This document shows, in pieces, positions 6,745-12,828 of a stretch of DNA of 12,828 bases; position 1 is the first letter of the stretch, and the number at the start of each line of letters is the position of its first letter. The stretch covers positions 1 to 12,828 of the forward strand of contig CAYUKM010000078.1 in assembly GCA_964445255.1 (NCBI GenBank). Reading direction: 5' to 3'. The position numbers were made by a program, and so were the translations under genes. This DNA comes from SHLQ01 sp964445255. GTDB taxonomy: Bacteria; Actinomycetota; Acidimicrobiia; Acidimicrobiales; SHLQ01. The notes under the pieces are model-generated. The model made no database searches. It was not told the DNA's origin and was given only the letters and a program-made list of their open reading frames with translations.

Positions 6745-7718
6745 CTGCCGTTCCACCTCCTCCAACACCAGCGGTCGAAGCTGCGGCACCGCCGCCACCA
6801 CGGCCCTCGGTATTGCAGGTCACCAACGTCTCGAAGTGGTTCGGTGACGTCGTGGCGGTCTCGGATGTGAGCTTCCACGTGCAGCCCGGCGTGACCGCGC
6901 TGCTCGGCCCGAACGGCGCGGGCAAGTCGACGCTGCTTCGAATGATCGCAGGACTCACCCCGCCGTCGCAGGGCACGGTACGCGTCTTTGGCGAGGATCC
7001 ACGAAGCGATCGAGCGACCCGAGGTCGGATCGGGATCGTGCCTCAGCAAGAGTCATTGTTCCAAGAACAACGAGCGCTTGATTTCGTCACGCTCGCAGGC
7101 GTTCTCAACGGTGTGCCCGATGCCGAAGCTCAAGCTCGTCACCAACTTGAGGTGGTGGAGCTCGACCCAGATGACACACGGCCGATCGCTACCTTCTCAA
7201 AGGGAATGCGCCAGCGAGTGAAGTTCGCCCAAGCGCTCATCCACGGCCCATCTCTGTTGCTGCTCGACGAACCCTTGACCGGCCTAGACCCGCGGCAGCG
7301 AATCCACATGACCCAGCTCATCCGCTCGTTGGGCGAGTCCGGCGTGTGCGTGATCGTGTCGAGCCACGTGCTTGAAGAGGTCGAACGGCTCGGCTCCGAT
7401 GTCATGGTCATTGCGCAGGGACGGATGGCAGCCCGCGGTGACTTCCACGGTATTCGAGAGCTGATGGATGACCGCCCGCACCGGATCCGCATTGGAGCGT
7501 CGGACGCTCGCCGGTTGGGGAGCGCTCTCGTAGCTCGGGCAGGAATCACTGGGTTAACCGTGGTCGACGACCATTCGCTGGTCGTGGATACAGACGACGC
7601 CCCGGTGTTCCGTCGATCGATAGCGGCTCTTGCTCGTGATGCCGCAGTGACGATCAACGAGGTGCAGCCACTCGACGACGATCTCGAATCGGTCTTCAAG
7701 TATCTGGTGGGCCGATGA
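6741..7718 (+). CDS. ABC transporter ATP-binding protein (second module)
   Basis: This 325-residue nucleotide-binding subunit is preceded by a 22-residue Pro/Ala-rich leader (PPPPTP, then APPPPRP) not found in the first ATPase. Core motifs are complete: Walker A GPNGAGKST (56-64), Q-loop Gln in IVPQQ (Q102), signature FSKGMRQRV (152-160), Walker B LLLLDEP (172-178, catalytic E177), TGLDP (180-184) and the switch His in VSSHVLEE (H209). A C-terminal extension of about 100 residues ends in 'LESVFKYLVGR', equivalent to the 'LEDLF' ending of exporter ATPases. GTG at 6741 overlaps the previous permease stop and has GGAGG at ideal spacing. The stop overlaps the next permease (ATGA). It probably pairs with the following permease, but a mixed complex of both ATPases and both permeases is also possible. 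Confidence 0.91.
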   Translation: MTAVPPPPTPAVEAAAPPPPRPSVLQVTNVSKWFGDVVAVSDVSFHVQPGVTALLGPNGAGKSTLLRMIAGLTPPSQGTVRVFGEDPRSDRATRGRIGIVPQQESLFQEQRALDFVTLAGVLNGVPDAEAQARHQLEVVELDPDDTRPIATFSKGMRQRVKFAQALIHGPSLLLLDEPLTGLDPRQRIHMTQLIRSLGESGVCVIVSSHVLEEVERLGSDVMVIAQGRMAARGDFHGIRELMDDRPHRIRIGASDARRLGSALVARAGITGLTVVDDHSLVVDTDDAPVFRRSIAALARDAAVTINEVQPLDDDLESVFKYLVGR

Positions 7719-8419
7719 GCGCCATCATTGCCATGACGAAGCGCATGATCCCCGCGGTCGCTACCCGTGGACGCTTGCTCACCATGGCTCTGGTGGGGGG
7801 CATTGGGATAGCCATAGGGATCGTCCTGCGACGCGCTGACCTCGCAGTGGCCGATCTCGATCAATTTGTGGCGTCGTTCGGTTTCACCATTTTCGTACCG
7901 CTTGTCGCCTTGGTGATTTCTACCGCCACGCTCGGATCTCTACGTGAGGACAAGACCCTGATCTACCTCTGGCTTCGTCCGATCGGACGCTGGATGATCG
8001 CCGCTGCAGCCATCCTGGCTGGTGTGGTGGTGCTCTTGCCCCTGATTTTGATCCCGATGGGCGTGATCGGTGCGATCACCGGCGAAACCGACTCGATCGT
8101 TGGAGCTCTCGGTGGATCGCTGGTGGGATTGGTGAGTTACCTCTTTGTCTTCACCATGCTCGGCTTGTTCACCCAACGGGCGCTCGCGTGGGGCCTGCTT
8201 TACGTGCTCGTTTGGGAAGGCATCATCGCCGGGTTTAGCCAAGGTGCCGGCCAGCTCGCGATACGGACGTATGCTCGAGCGGCGATGAGCCACCTATCAG
8301 GCACCGAGGTCATCGTGGATCCTCCGGCGGGTTCGACCGTCATCATCGTCACGGTCGGGGTGGCGGCCGTATCGTTCCTCGCGACGACGTGGCGGCTCAA
8401 CTCGATGACCGTCGACTAG
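7715..8419 (+). CDS. ABC-2 type transporter permease (second module)
   Basis: This is a 234-residue, strongly hydrophobic protein with about six membrane segments, at roughly 21-38, 52-74, 92-120, 128-150, 156-175 and 206-224. The cytoplasmic motif 'SLREDKTLIYLWLRPIGRW' (75-93) matches the ABC-2 coupling region (E-x-GTL..L..RP..R). It is about 60 residues shorter than the first permease and not obviously a recent duplicate of it. ATG at 7715 overlaps the ATPase stop (ATGA), the last of three such junctions in the operon. Its stop lies 18 nt from the stop of the convergent small membrane protein gene. It would form the channel of the second export module; the substrate is unknown. Confidence 0.87.
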   Translation: MSAIIAMTKRMIPAVATRGRLLTMALVGGIGIAIGIVLRRADLAVADLDQFVASFGFTIFVPLVALVISTATLGSLREDKTLIYLWLRPIGRWMIAAAAILAGVVVLLPLILIPMGVIGAITGETDSIVGALGGSLVGLVSYLFVFTMLGLFTQRALAWGLLYVLVWEGIIAGFSQGAGQLAIRTYARAAMSHLSGTEVIVDPPAGSTVIIVTVGVAAVSFLATTWRLNSMTVD

Positions 8420-8437
8420 GCAATACCCGAGCTTCAG

Positions 8438-8863
8438 TTACCCGTTCGGATCCTCGGGCACCTCATCCAAGATCTCCATGAAGTCTGGGATGGCTTGGGA
8501 ATCGAGTTGCTCGTGCGACAGGCCCTCACGCTGAAGTATTTGCTCCTCAACGGGCTGGGGAGCGGGCTCTGGTTGTGGCGTAGACATCATTACCGTGGCT
8601 GCAACAATCGCAAGCACGATCGCGAGTGGTAGCAGCTGACCCCAGAAGTCCGTGCTCCAGTAGGCGGCCAGTTCGTCCCTATCTTCTTCGATGAAGACGG
8701 GATCCTGTACTGAAGGGGCCGCGGGCGGCCTAGTGTTTGGTAAGGCTTCAGGCATAATCATTAGCCGCTTGACGCGACGGAAAGCAAAGATGATCCCACC
8801 AGCCTTGGATTCGAAGATGTTTGTTCGCACTTGCGCCAAGCACCGAGCGTGGGAGTGACCCAC
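8438..8863 (-). CDS. Small single-pass membrane protein of unknown function
   Basis: I do not recognise this protein. From GTG at 8863 it has 141 residues: a basic N-terminal stretch, a proline-rich segment (about 39-50), an acidic patch (FIEEDRDEL, 57-65), one membrane helix (FWGQLLPLAIVLAIVAATVMM, about 73-93), a Pro/Gln/Glu linker (TPQPEPAPQPVEE) and an acidic C-terminus (ILDEVPEDPNG). ATG codons at 8761 and 8755 would give about 107 or 105 residues and keep all the features except the basic leader. AGGA about 11 nt before the GTG and a possible promoter further upstream favour the longer form slightly. GC-rich third positions continue through the leader. It is convergent with the ABC operon. 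The coding call rests on composition and the clear helix, without a family match. Confidence 0.6.
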   Translation of the reverse strand: MGHSHARCLAQVRTNIFESKAGGIIFAFRRVKRLMIMPEALPNTRPPAAPSVQDPVFIEEDRDELAAYWSTDFWGQLLPLAIVLAIVAATVMMSTPQPEPAPQPVEEQILQREGLSHEQLDSQAIPDFMEILDEVPEDPNG

Positions 8864-8888
8864 TTTCAGTAGTGTCCTGGCAACTCGA

Positions 8889-8918
8889 AATATAGCGAAC
8901 CGGTGAACGACGTGTGAA
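8889..8918 (-). promoter_or_regulatory. Possible promoter of the small membrane protein gene
   Basis: Reading the minus strand, TTCACA (8918-8913) and TATATT (8894-8889) are 18 nt apart, close to sigma70 consensus and in the most AT-rich part of the window. Transcription would start near 8882, about 19 nt before the GTG at 8863. Confidence 0.4.
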
Positions 8919-9052
8919 CTTGTCTCCGTTATTGACTATAGGTAGTCCCACAATGATCAAGTTCGTCCCAAAAGGACATGCTAAGGAGCAATTCTTGTTC
9001 TCACTTTGACTCGTTTCTGCGGTCAACTGAACATCCACGGTGGCATATTTGT

Positions 9053-9106
9053 TGTGCGTTGGGTGCCGGGTTGTCTTACCTCGGTGCGGCCAGCACCCGA
9101 CACACA
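9053..9106 (-). terminator. Long imperfect hairpin 3' of the amidohydrolase gene
   Basis: Nine pairs (9058-9066 with 9093-9101, including one G-U) continue after a C/A mismatch into four more (9053-9056 with 9103-9106), enclosing a 26-nt loop. It begins 34 nt past the amidohydrolase stop on the minus strand. No T run follows on that strand, so it would be a non-canonical terminator or an mRNA-stabilising 3' structure. Confidence 0.45.
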
Positions 9107-9140
9107 GTTCTGGTGGGGAATTGGCCAAGAAATGGGCGGG

Positions 9141-10508
9141 TCAGGCGAAGGGTTGGAAGCGTCGAGCGATCGAGCGATGTGCCGTCAGCATCGGTTCGAG
9201 TTGGCTGTGCACGAGCGCACCACTCTCCACGACGAATTGGCCGTTTACGATGGTGTGCCACGCCCCGTTTGGTCCACAGCGGAGCCATCCCTCGATCAGA
9301 TCATCGAGCACTCCGGCGTGGGTAGGCCCATCGAGGCGCCACACCGCGAGGTCCGCCACCGCCCCGACCGAGATTTCGCCGAGTTCGCCTTCGCGTCCGA
9401 GACAGCCCGCGCCGCCGCGTGTAGCGACCTCCAGAGCAGTGCGGGCGGTCATTGCCGCTGCGCCTGACGTGAGTTTGCCCTGCAACATCGATAACCGGGC
9501 TTCTTGCCACAGCGATGCGCTGTCGGCCGAGGATGATCCGTCGCAGCCAAGCCCCACCGGGCAGCCCGCGTTACGTAGATCGACGACCGGAGCGATCCCG
9601 GAGCTGAGAATCATGTTGGAGCTCGGGCAATGTGCGACCCCTACGCCCGCCGAGCCCAGGCGCTCGATCTCGGCCGCGTTTGGGCGCACGACGTGAGCTC
9701 CCCAGGATCGGTCGGTCAGCCAGCCGACCTCTTCGTACAGTTCGACCGGACGCATGCCGAACGTGGCGATCGCATACTCGTCGTCTTCAGCGTTCTCGGC
9801 CAGATGGGTGTGGAGACGTACGTCCAAAGCCTCAGCGAGCTCGGCGGTCCGGCGCATCAGATCTGATGTGACACTGAACGGGCTGCAGGGTGCGAGCGCT
9901 ACCTGGATCATCGAACCATGGCTTGGGTCATGCCAGCGTTCAACGTGGCTCTTGGAATTGGCGAGGATTTCGTCTTCGGTGAGCACGGCATCGTCGGGAG
10001 GTAGCCCCCCGTCCTTCACCGATTGGCTCATCGAGCCATACGTCGGGTGGAAACGCATCCCGAGGTCTTGGGCGGCGGTGATCTCAGCTGCGAGCAGGTC
10101 GCCGGCCCTGCGAGGGTGCAAGTAGTGATGATCGCTACTCGTCGTGCACCCAGAGAGCGCCAATTCCGCGAGCCCGACCCACGATGCGGTGTGCACTGCT
10201 TCCTCGTCCAGGTTGGCCGTCCAGGTGGGGTAGAGCGATTGCAACCAACCAAAGAGCGCCTTGTCGGTCATTGGTGGCCAAGCCCGGGTGAGGTTCTGAT
10301 ACAGGTGGTGGTGGGTATTGATCAGCCCGGGGGTGACAAGTTGATCTGTCGCATCGACCACCCGATCGGCTTCAGGGGGCGCGGTCGTGGAATCTCCGAG
10401 TTCGCTGATCAGTCCATCGGTGATCGCGACCCAACCGCCCGCTATCTCACGGCGATCGGCATCGACGGTTGCGACGAGGCCTGCGTTGGTAAGTAAGAGA
10501 TCAACCAC
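9141..10508 (-). CDS. Amidohydrolase, 8-oxoguanine deaminase-like
   Basis: This is a 455-residue zinc-dependent TIM-barrel amidohydrolase of the aminohydrolase group. Metal and catalytic residues are visible: HxH in NTHHHLY (H66/H68), LHTHLAE (H235 as ligand, E238 as general acid/base), AHVV (H272) and GLGCDGSSS (D323). Blocks such as 'LFGWLQSLYPTW' and 'ALSGCTTSSDHHYLHPRR' are characteristic of the bacterial 8-oxoguanine deaminase / hydroxydechloroatrazine ethylaminohydrolase branch. The probable reaction is hydrolytic deamination of 8-oxoguanine to urate with release of ammonia, which would salvage or detoxify oxidised guanine; triazine or other purine-like substrates cannot be excluded. 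GTG at 10508 begins MVDLLLTNAGLVATVD, the normal N-terminal beta-sandwich strand; the frame stays open upstream to 10730 but reads as Arg-rich nonsense. It is divergent from the FAH-family gene by 23 nt. Confidence 0.88.
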   Translation of the reverse strand: MVDLLLTNAGLVATVDADRREIAGGWVAITDGLISELGDSTTAPPEADRVVDATDQLVTPGLINTHHHLYQNLTRAWPPMTDKALFGWLQSLYPTWTANLDEEAVHTASWVGLAELALSGCTTSSDHHYLHPRRAGDLLAAEITAAQDLGMRFHPTYGSMSQSVKDGGLPPDDAVLTEDEILANSKSHVERWHDPSHGSMIQVALAPCSPFSVTSDLMRRTAELAEALDVRLHTHLAENAEDDEYAIATFGMRPVELYEEVGWLTDRSWGAHVVRPNAAEIERLGSAGVGVAHCPSSNMILSSGIAPVVDLRNAGCPVGLGCDGSSSADSASLWQEARLSMLQGKLTSGAAAMTARTALEVATRGGAGCLGREGELGEISVGAVADLAVWRLDGPTHAGVLDDLIEGWLRCGPNGAWHTIVNGQFVVESGALVHSQLEPMLTAHRSIARRFQPFA

Positions 10509-10514
10509 GGCAAC

Positions 10515-10524
10515 AGCGTAGAGT
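10515..10524. promoter_or_regulatory. Overlapping divergent leaderless -10 hexamers
   Basis: On the plus strand TAGAGT (10519-10524) ends 7 nt before ATG 10532. On the minus strand TACGCT (10520-10515) ends 6 nt before GTG 10508. Both fit the actinobacterial TANNNT -10 placed to start transcription at the start codon, and both use the same TA pair at 10519-10520. The gap between genes is only 23 nt, so any -35 contacts must lie inside the opposite gene. Confidence 0.5.
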
Positions 10525-10531
10525 CGCGGTG

Positions 10532-11377
10532 ATGCAGCTGGGAACGATACGTCATGATGGCTCGACGAGAGCGGTGCGCGTCGAGCGCGAGCACGGAGCG
10601 GTCGTACTACTCGATGCCCGTGACGTTGGGGACCTACTCGCCAGGGGAGTCGTTGACCTACGAAGCGAACACGAGCCGGTTGACGGACTCGTCGAAGAGG
10701 TCGTCGATCTCGACGACGTCGAATGGGCACCGCTAGTGACCCGGCCCAACAAGATCATCTGCGTGGGGTTGAACTACCGCGATCACGTCGAGGAGATGGG
10801 GCGGGAATTACCGGCTGCGCCCACCTACTTTTCGAAGTTCAGCGGCGCGCTAATCGGGGCAAACGACGAGCTTCATCTGGCAGATCCATCGATCTCGACG
10901 CACAACGACTGGGAAGCCGAACTAGCGATCATCATCGGCACTTCGGCTCGCGACGTGGACGTGGGAAATGCTCCCGACTACATCGCAGGGTTTACGGCGT
11001 TCAATGACTTCTCCGTGCGTGACTACCAACGCCGCACCTCGCAATTTCTCGCGGGCAAGACCTTCGAACGAGCCAGTGGCCTCGGCCCAGTCATGGTCAC
11101 CGTCGATGAAATCGGTGACGGCTCGGGACTGGCGATCGGGTCGTGGGTTAACGGCGAAGTGAAACAGCAATCGACTACCGATGAGTTGATCTTCGGACCT
11201 GCCGAGCTAGTGACGGACCTGTCGCGGATTATCACCCTCGAGCCCGGCGACGTGATCGCAACCGGAACCCCCGGCGGCGTCGGGGCGGCCCGTACCCCGC
11301 CCGAGTGGCTCACCGCTGGCGACGAGGTTGTCATCTCGATAGAAGGAATTGGCGAGCTCCGTCACCAGTGCGTCTAG
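10532..11377 (+). CDS. Fumarylacetoacetate hydrolase (FAH) family protein
   Basis: This is a 281-residue cytosolic enzyme of the FAH superfamily, with a short N-terminal domain (1-70) and the catalytic beta-roll. Signatures are ICVGLNYRDHVEE (76-88, His/Glu of the catalytic lid), the metal-binding DWEAELAIIIG (126-136, E128 and E130), FNDFSVRDYQ (157-166, D159 as third metal ligand), LAGKTFERASGLGP (173-186) and ATGTPGGVG (243-251). Members cleave C-C bonds or isomerise or decarboxylate acylpyruvate and oxo-acid intermediates; the N-terminal layout resembles 5-oxopent-3-ene-1,2,5-tricarboxylate decarboxylase / 2-hydroxyhepta-2,4-diene-1,7-dioate isomerase-type proteins, but the substrate is not readable. 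ATG at 10532 is preferred over the adjacent GTG at 10529 because of the upstream TANNNT. The divergent deaminase gene may share its regulation, though the two reactions are not in an obvious common pathway. Confidence 0.91.
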   Translation: MQLGTIRHDGSTRAVRVEREHGAVVLLDARDVGDLLARGVVDLRSEHEPVDGLVEEVVDLDDVEWAPLVTRPNKIICVGLNYRDHVEEMGRELPAAPTYFSKFSGALIGANDELHLADPSISTHNDWEAELAIIIGTSARDVDVGNAPDYIAGFTAFNDFSVRDYQRRTSQFLAGKTFERASGLGPVMVTVDEIGDGSGLAIGSWVNGEVKQQSTTDELIFGPAELVTDLSRIITLEPGDVIATGTPGGVGAARTPPEWLTAGDEVVISIEGIGELRHQCV

Positions 11378-11470
11378 GGCGGAAGGCCCAAATCGCAAGA
11401 AATGAAGATCTTGAAACCTCTTGACGCGATCTTTCCATTCTCTTTGCACGGTGGGTTTCATACTGCAGCC

Positions 11471-11911
11471 ATGAAATTCCCACCCATCACTCTCAGCCGT
11501 TGTGAGGCCATGCTCGCAGGCGCAGTCGCTGGGCTTTTTGGCCTGCTCATATGGTTCACCGTGTTCGGTGGTTGGCGGGTCGGGCCCTTCCGAGAGATCC
11601 TGCAGAGCATTCCGATGAGCGACAAGATCGGGCATTTCGCCATCTACGGATCGATCGCGTTCTTCGCGGCGTTGTTGGCAAAGCATCCAGTCCGTATCCG
11701 CGCCGCCGCAGCGGCTGTCATGCTGCTCGGTATCGCCGATGAGTTCCGCCAAATCGGCGACTTCGGACGCACCTACTCGATCGAAGACATCGTTGCGAAC
11801 GGTCTCGGCATCCTCGCCGGAGTGGCGATCGCAAAGATCATCCTGCGTCGCCAGGCTGCCAACGAATCGGTGGCTGAGCTAACGGACGGACCTACCCCGG
11901 CACTTCGGTAG
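11471..11911 (+). CDS. VanZ-like family membrane protein
   Basis: This is a 146-residue membrane protein with about four hydrophobic segments (roughly 14-34, 54-70, 77-90 and 108-125). Conserved VanZ-family residues are present: DKIGHFAIYG (51-60), DEFRQ (90-94) and GRTYSIEDIVANGLG (99-113, with R100, D106 and N110). VanZ itself contributes low-level teicoplanin resistance in enterococci, but most bacterial homologues have no known role and are probably linked to the cell envelope. ATG at 11402 would add 23 residues, but that stretch has AT-rich third positions and no hydrophobic order, so ATG at 11471 is preferred; a GGTGGG about 14 nt upstream is a weak binding site. Its stop lies five bases from the stop of the convergent dihydrouridine synthase gene, with no terminator between. 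Confidence 0.82.
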   Translation: MKFPPITLSRCEAMLAGAVAGLFGLLIWFTVFGGWRVGPFREILQSIPMSDKIGHFAIYGSIAFFAALLAKHPVRIRAAAAAVMLLGIADEFRQIGDFGRTYSIEDIVANGLGILAGVAIAKIILRRQAANESVAELTDGPTPALR

Positions 11912-11916
11912 GAGAG

Positions 11917-12828
11917 CTAGCCACCCGAGGTGAACGCGTCGGCCTTTACCCCTGGCGGGATCCGGCTCTCGCGATCATCGAGCCAGCCGTGGGGAAGCAC
12001 CACGCGCTTGGGGCCGTGGCTATGCCCGCGGGTTAGCCGGGCCGCGCCTGGTGGGAACTCTTCGTCGGGAAGTGTTGCGAGCAGTTCGAGCATTTGCTCT
12101 CGGCTCTTCATCTGGTTGATTCGCTGACGGAGTTCGCCACCGACGGGGAAGCCCTTCAGGTACCAGCTCGTGTGCTTGCGAAAATCCCGTGTGCCGCGAT
12201 CGGTGCCGAGCCAGTTGGTCAAGAGGTCGAGGTGGGTGGTCATGATCTTGATGACGCCGTGCAGGCTCGGCGCCGGCGTGATGTCTCGACCCGACAGACC
12301 CTGGGTGAGCTCGCGGAACAACCACGGACGCCCGAGGCAGCCGCGGCCAATGACAACTCCGTCGCAGCCGGTCTCTCGCATCATGGCGATCGCGTCTGTT
12401 GCTTCCCAGATATCGCCGTTGCCGAGTACCGGGATGGAGGTGACGTGTTGCTTGAGTTCGGCGATGGTGTTCCACCGGGCGTTGCCTGAGTAGGCCTGCT
12501 CCGCGGTTCGGGCATGGAGTGCTACTGCCGCGGCGCCTTCGTCCTCGGCGATCTTGCCGGTGTCGAGCATGGTGATGTGCGCATCGTCGATGCCCACGCG
12601 GAACTTCAGCGTGACGGGCACGTCCTCGGCGTTCGAGACCATCGCTCGCACGATGTCTCGCAGGAGGTTGTGGCGCCAGGGGAGGGCGCTGCCTCCGCCG
12701 TGTCGGGTGATCTTGGCAACCGGGCAGCCGAGGTTCATGTCGATGTGATCGGCCGAGCCTTCGCTGACGAGCTTCTTGACGGCTTCGCCGATCCAGTACG
12801 GGTCGGTGCCGTAGAGCTGGATGCTGCG
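11917..12828 (-). CDS. tRNA-dihydrouridine synthase, DusB-like (5' end off the window)
   Basis: This flavoenzyme reduces uridine to dihydrouridine in the D-loop region of tRNA using NADPH and FMN. The frame is open through the right edge: codons 12739-12828 continue as 'RSIQLYGTDPYW...DHIDMNLGCP', so the ATG at 12738 is internal and the true start is outside. Of the 303 visible residues, key motifs are NLGCPVAKI (32-40, catalytic Cys35 of the visible part), GGGSAL, LKFRVGID, ALHART, the FMN-phosphate site GNGDIW, and VVIGRGCLGRPWLF. The C-terminus ends with the 'LPHGWLDD...SGG' tail seen in actinobacterial members. Perhaps 40-60 N-terminal residues, carrying the first FMN-binding strand, are missing. 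It is convergent with the VanZ-like gene. Confidence 0.93.
   Translation of the reverse strand, partial: RSIQLYGTDPYWIGEAVKKLVSEGSADHIDMNLGCPVAKITRHGGGSALPWRHNLLRDIVRAMVSNAEDVPVTLKFRVGIDDAHITMLDTGKIAEDEGAAAVALHARTAEQAYSGNARWNTIAELKQHVTSIPVLGNGDIWEATDAIAMMRETGCDGVVIGRGCLGRPWLFRELTQGLSGRDITPAPSLHGVIKIMTTHLDLLTNWLGTDRGTRDFRKHTSWYLKGFPVGGELRQRINQMKSREQMLELLATLPDEEFPPGAARLTRGHSHGPKRVVLPHGWLDDRESRIPPGVKADAFTSGG

Larger units (their letters stand above)
8864..9140. other. Intergenic region with small dyads and a long hairpin
   Basis: No convincing gene is present. Visible items are the minus-strand promoter candidate, a dyad GACTA-TAGG-TAGTC at 8934-8947, a short GTCC-CAAAA-GGAC hairpin near 8970, and the long imperfect hairpin at 9053-9106. 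The DNA is clearly AT-richer than its flanks. The short reading frames here lack protein-like composition. Confidence 0.5.

Noticed and set aside
7139..7864. 241-codon minus-strand ORF opposite the second ATPase
   Set aside because: It is rich in Ser, Arg and Thr, runs across the coupled ATPase/permease junction, and is explained by the GC-biased frame of the real genes.
8426..8458. CCCGAG/CTCGGG inverted repeat between the second permease and the small protein as a bidirectional terminator
   Set aside because: There are only six pairs around a 21-nt loop, half of it inside coding sequence, and no T run on either side.
8932..8960. Plus-strand promoter starting with TTGACT at 8932
   Set aside because: No acceptable -10 box at 16-18 nt and no gene downstream on the plus strand until 10532.
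8748..9128. 126-codon minus-strand ORF in the intergenic region
   Set aside because: It overlaps the small membrane protein in another frame, has many Cys, Ser and Asn with no pattern, and spans the AT-rich promoter-like region.
10509..10730. Upstream extension of the amidohydrolase
   Set aside because: It would overlap the well-supported FAH-family gene and reads as an Arg-rich sequence; the normal family N-terminus starts at 10508.
11402..11470. Longer VanZ-like protein starting at ATG 11402
   Set aside because: The third codon positions are AT-rich compared with the rest of the gene and the added residues fit no part of the family; kept only as an alternative start.

Overview
The window is a GC-rich, gene-dense stretch of chromosome, most likely from an actinobacterium and perhaps from the Acidimicrobiia. 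The grounds are the GC-biased third codon positions, frequent GTG starts, few strong Shine-Dalgarno sites, TANNNT hexamers placed for leaderless transcripts, and the gene set. This placement is an inference. I see no tRNA, rRNA, CRISPR array, transposase or phage gene.

Layout. Positions 1-411 hold the 3' end of a probable beta-trefoil (ricin-like) protein, closed by a strong intrinsic terminator (444-484). Positions 560-1243 hold the most notable gene: two same-frame ORFs separated by a single UGA (821-823) that read as one iodothyronine-deiodinase-like thioredoxin-fold selenoprotein. Its active site reads T-U-P-P-F and a SECIS-like hairpin follows directly. A convergent MFS transporter (1240-2517, minus) overlaps its stop codon. 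Divergent from the transporter is a two-gene nucleoside-salvage unit: deoD-type purine nucleoside phosphorylase (2551-3264) and a PGM2-like phosphohexo/phosphopentomutase (3264-4757), joined at TAATG. DeoD would release (deoxy)ribose-1-phosphate and the mutase could convert it to the 5-phosphate.

Positions 4758-4888 are intergenic and carry an inverted pair of GGGGTC-type quasi-palindromes. Positions 4889-8419 are a tightly coupled four-gene operon (ATPase, permease, ATPase, permease), each junction a 4-nt GTGA or ATGA overlap. It encodes two ABC-2-type export modules. A small single-pass membrane protein lies convergent to it (8438-8863, minus), followed by a 277-nt intergenic region with a possible promoter and a long hairpin.

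Positions 9141-10508 (minus) encode an amidohydrolase resembling 8-oxoguanine deaminase. It is divergent, by only 23 nt, from a fumarylacetoacetate hydrolase-family gene (10532-11377). That gap holds two opposed TANNNT hexamers sharing the same TA. A VanZ-like membrane protein (11471-11911) follows, and a tRNA-dihydrouridine synthase on the minus strand runs off the right edge.

The window is mostly metabolic housekeeping. The selenoprotein is the item a standard annotation would be most likely to miss or split into two ORFs.
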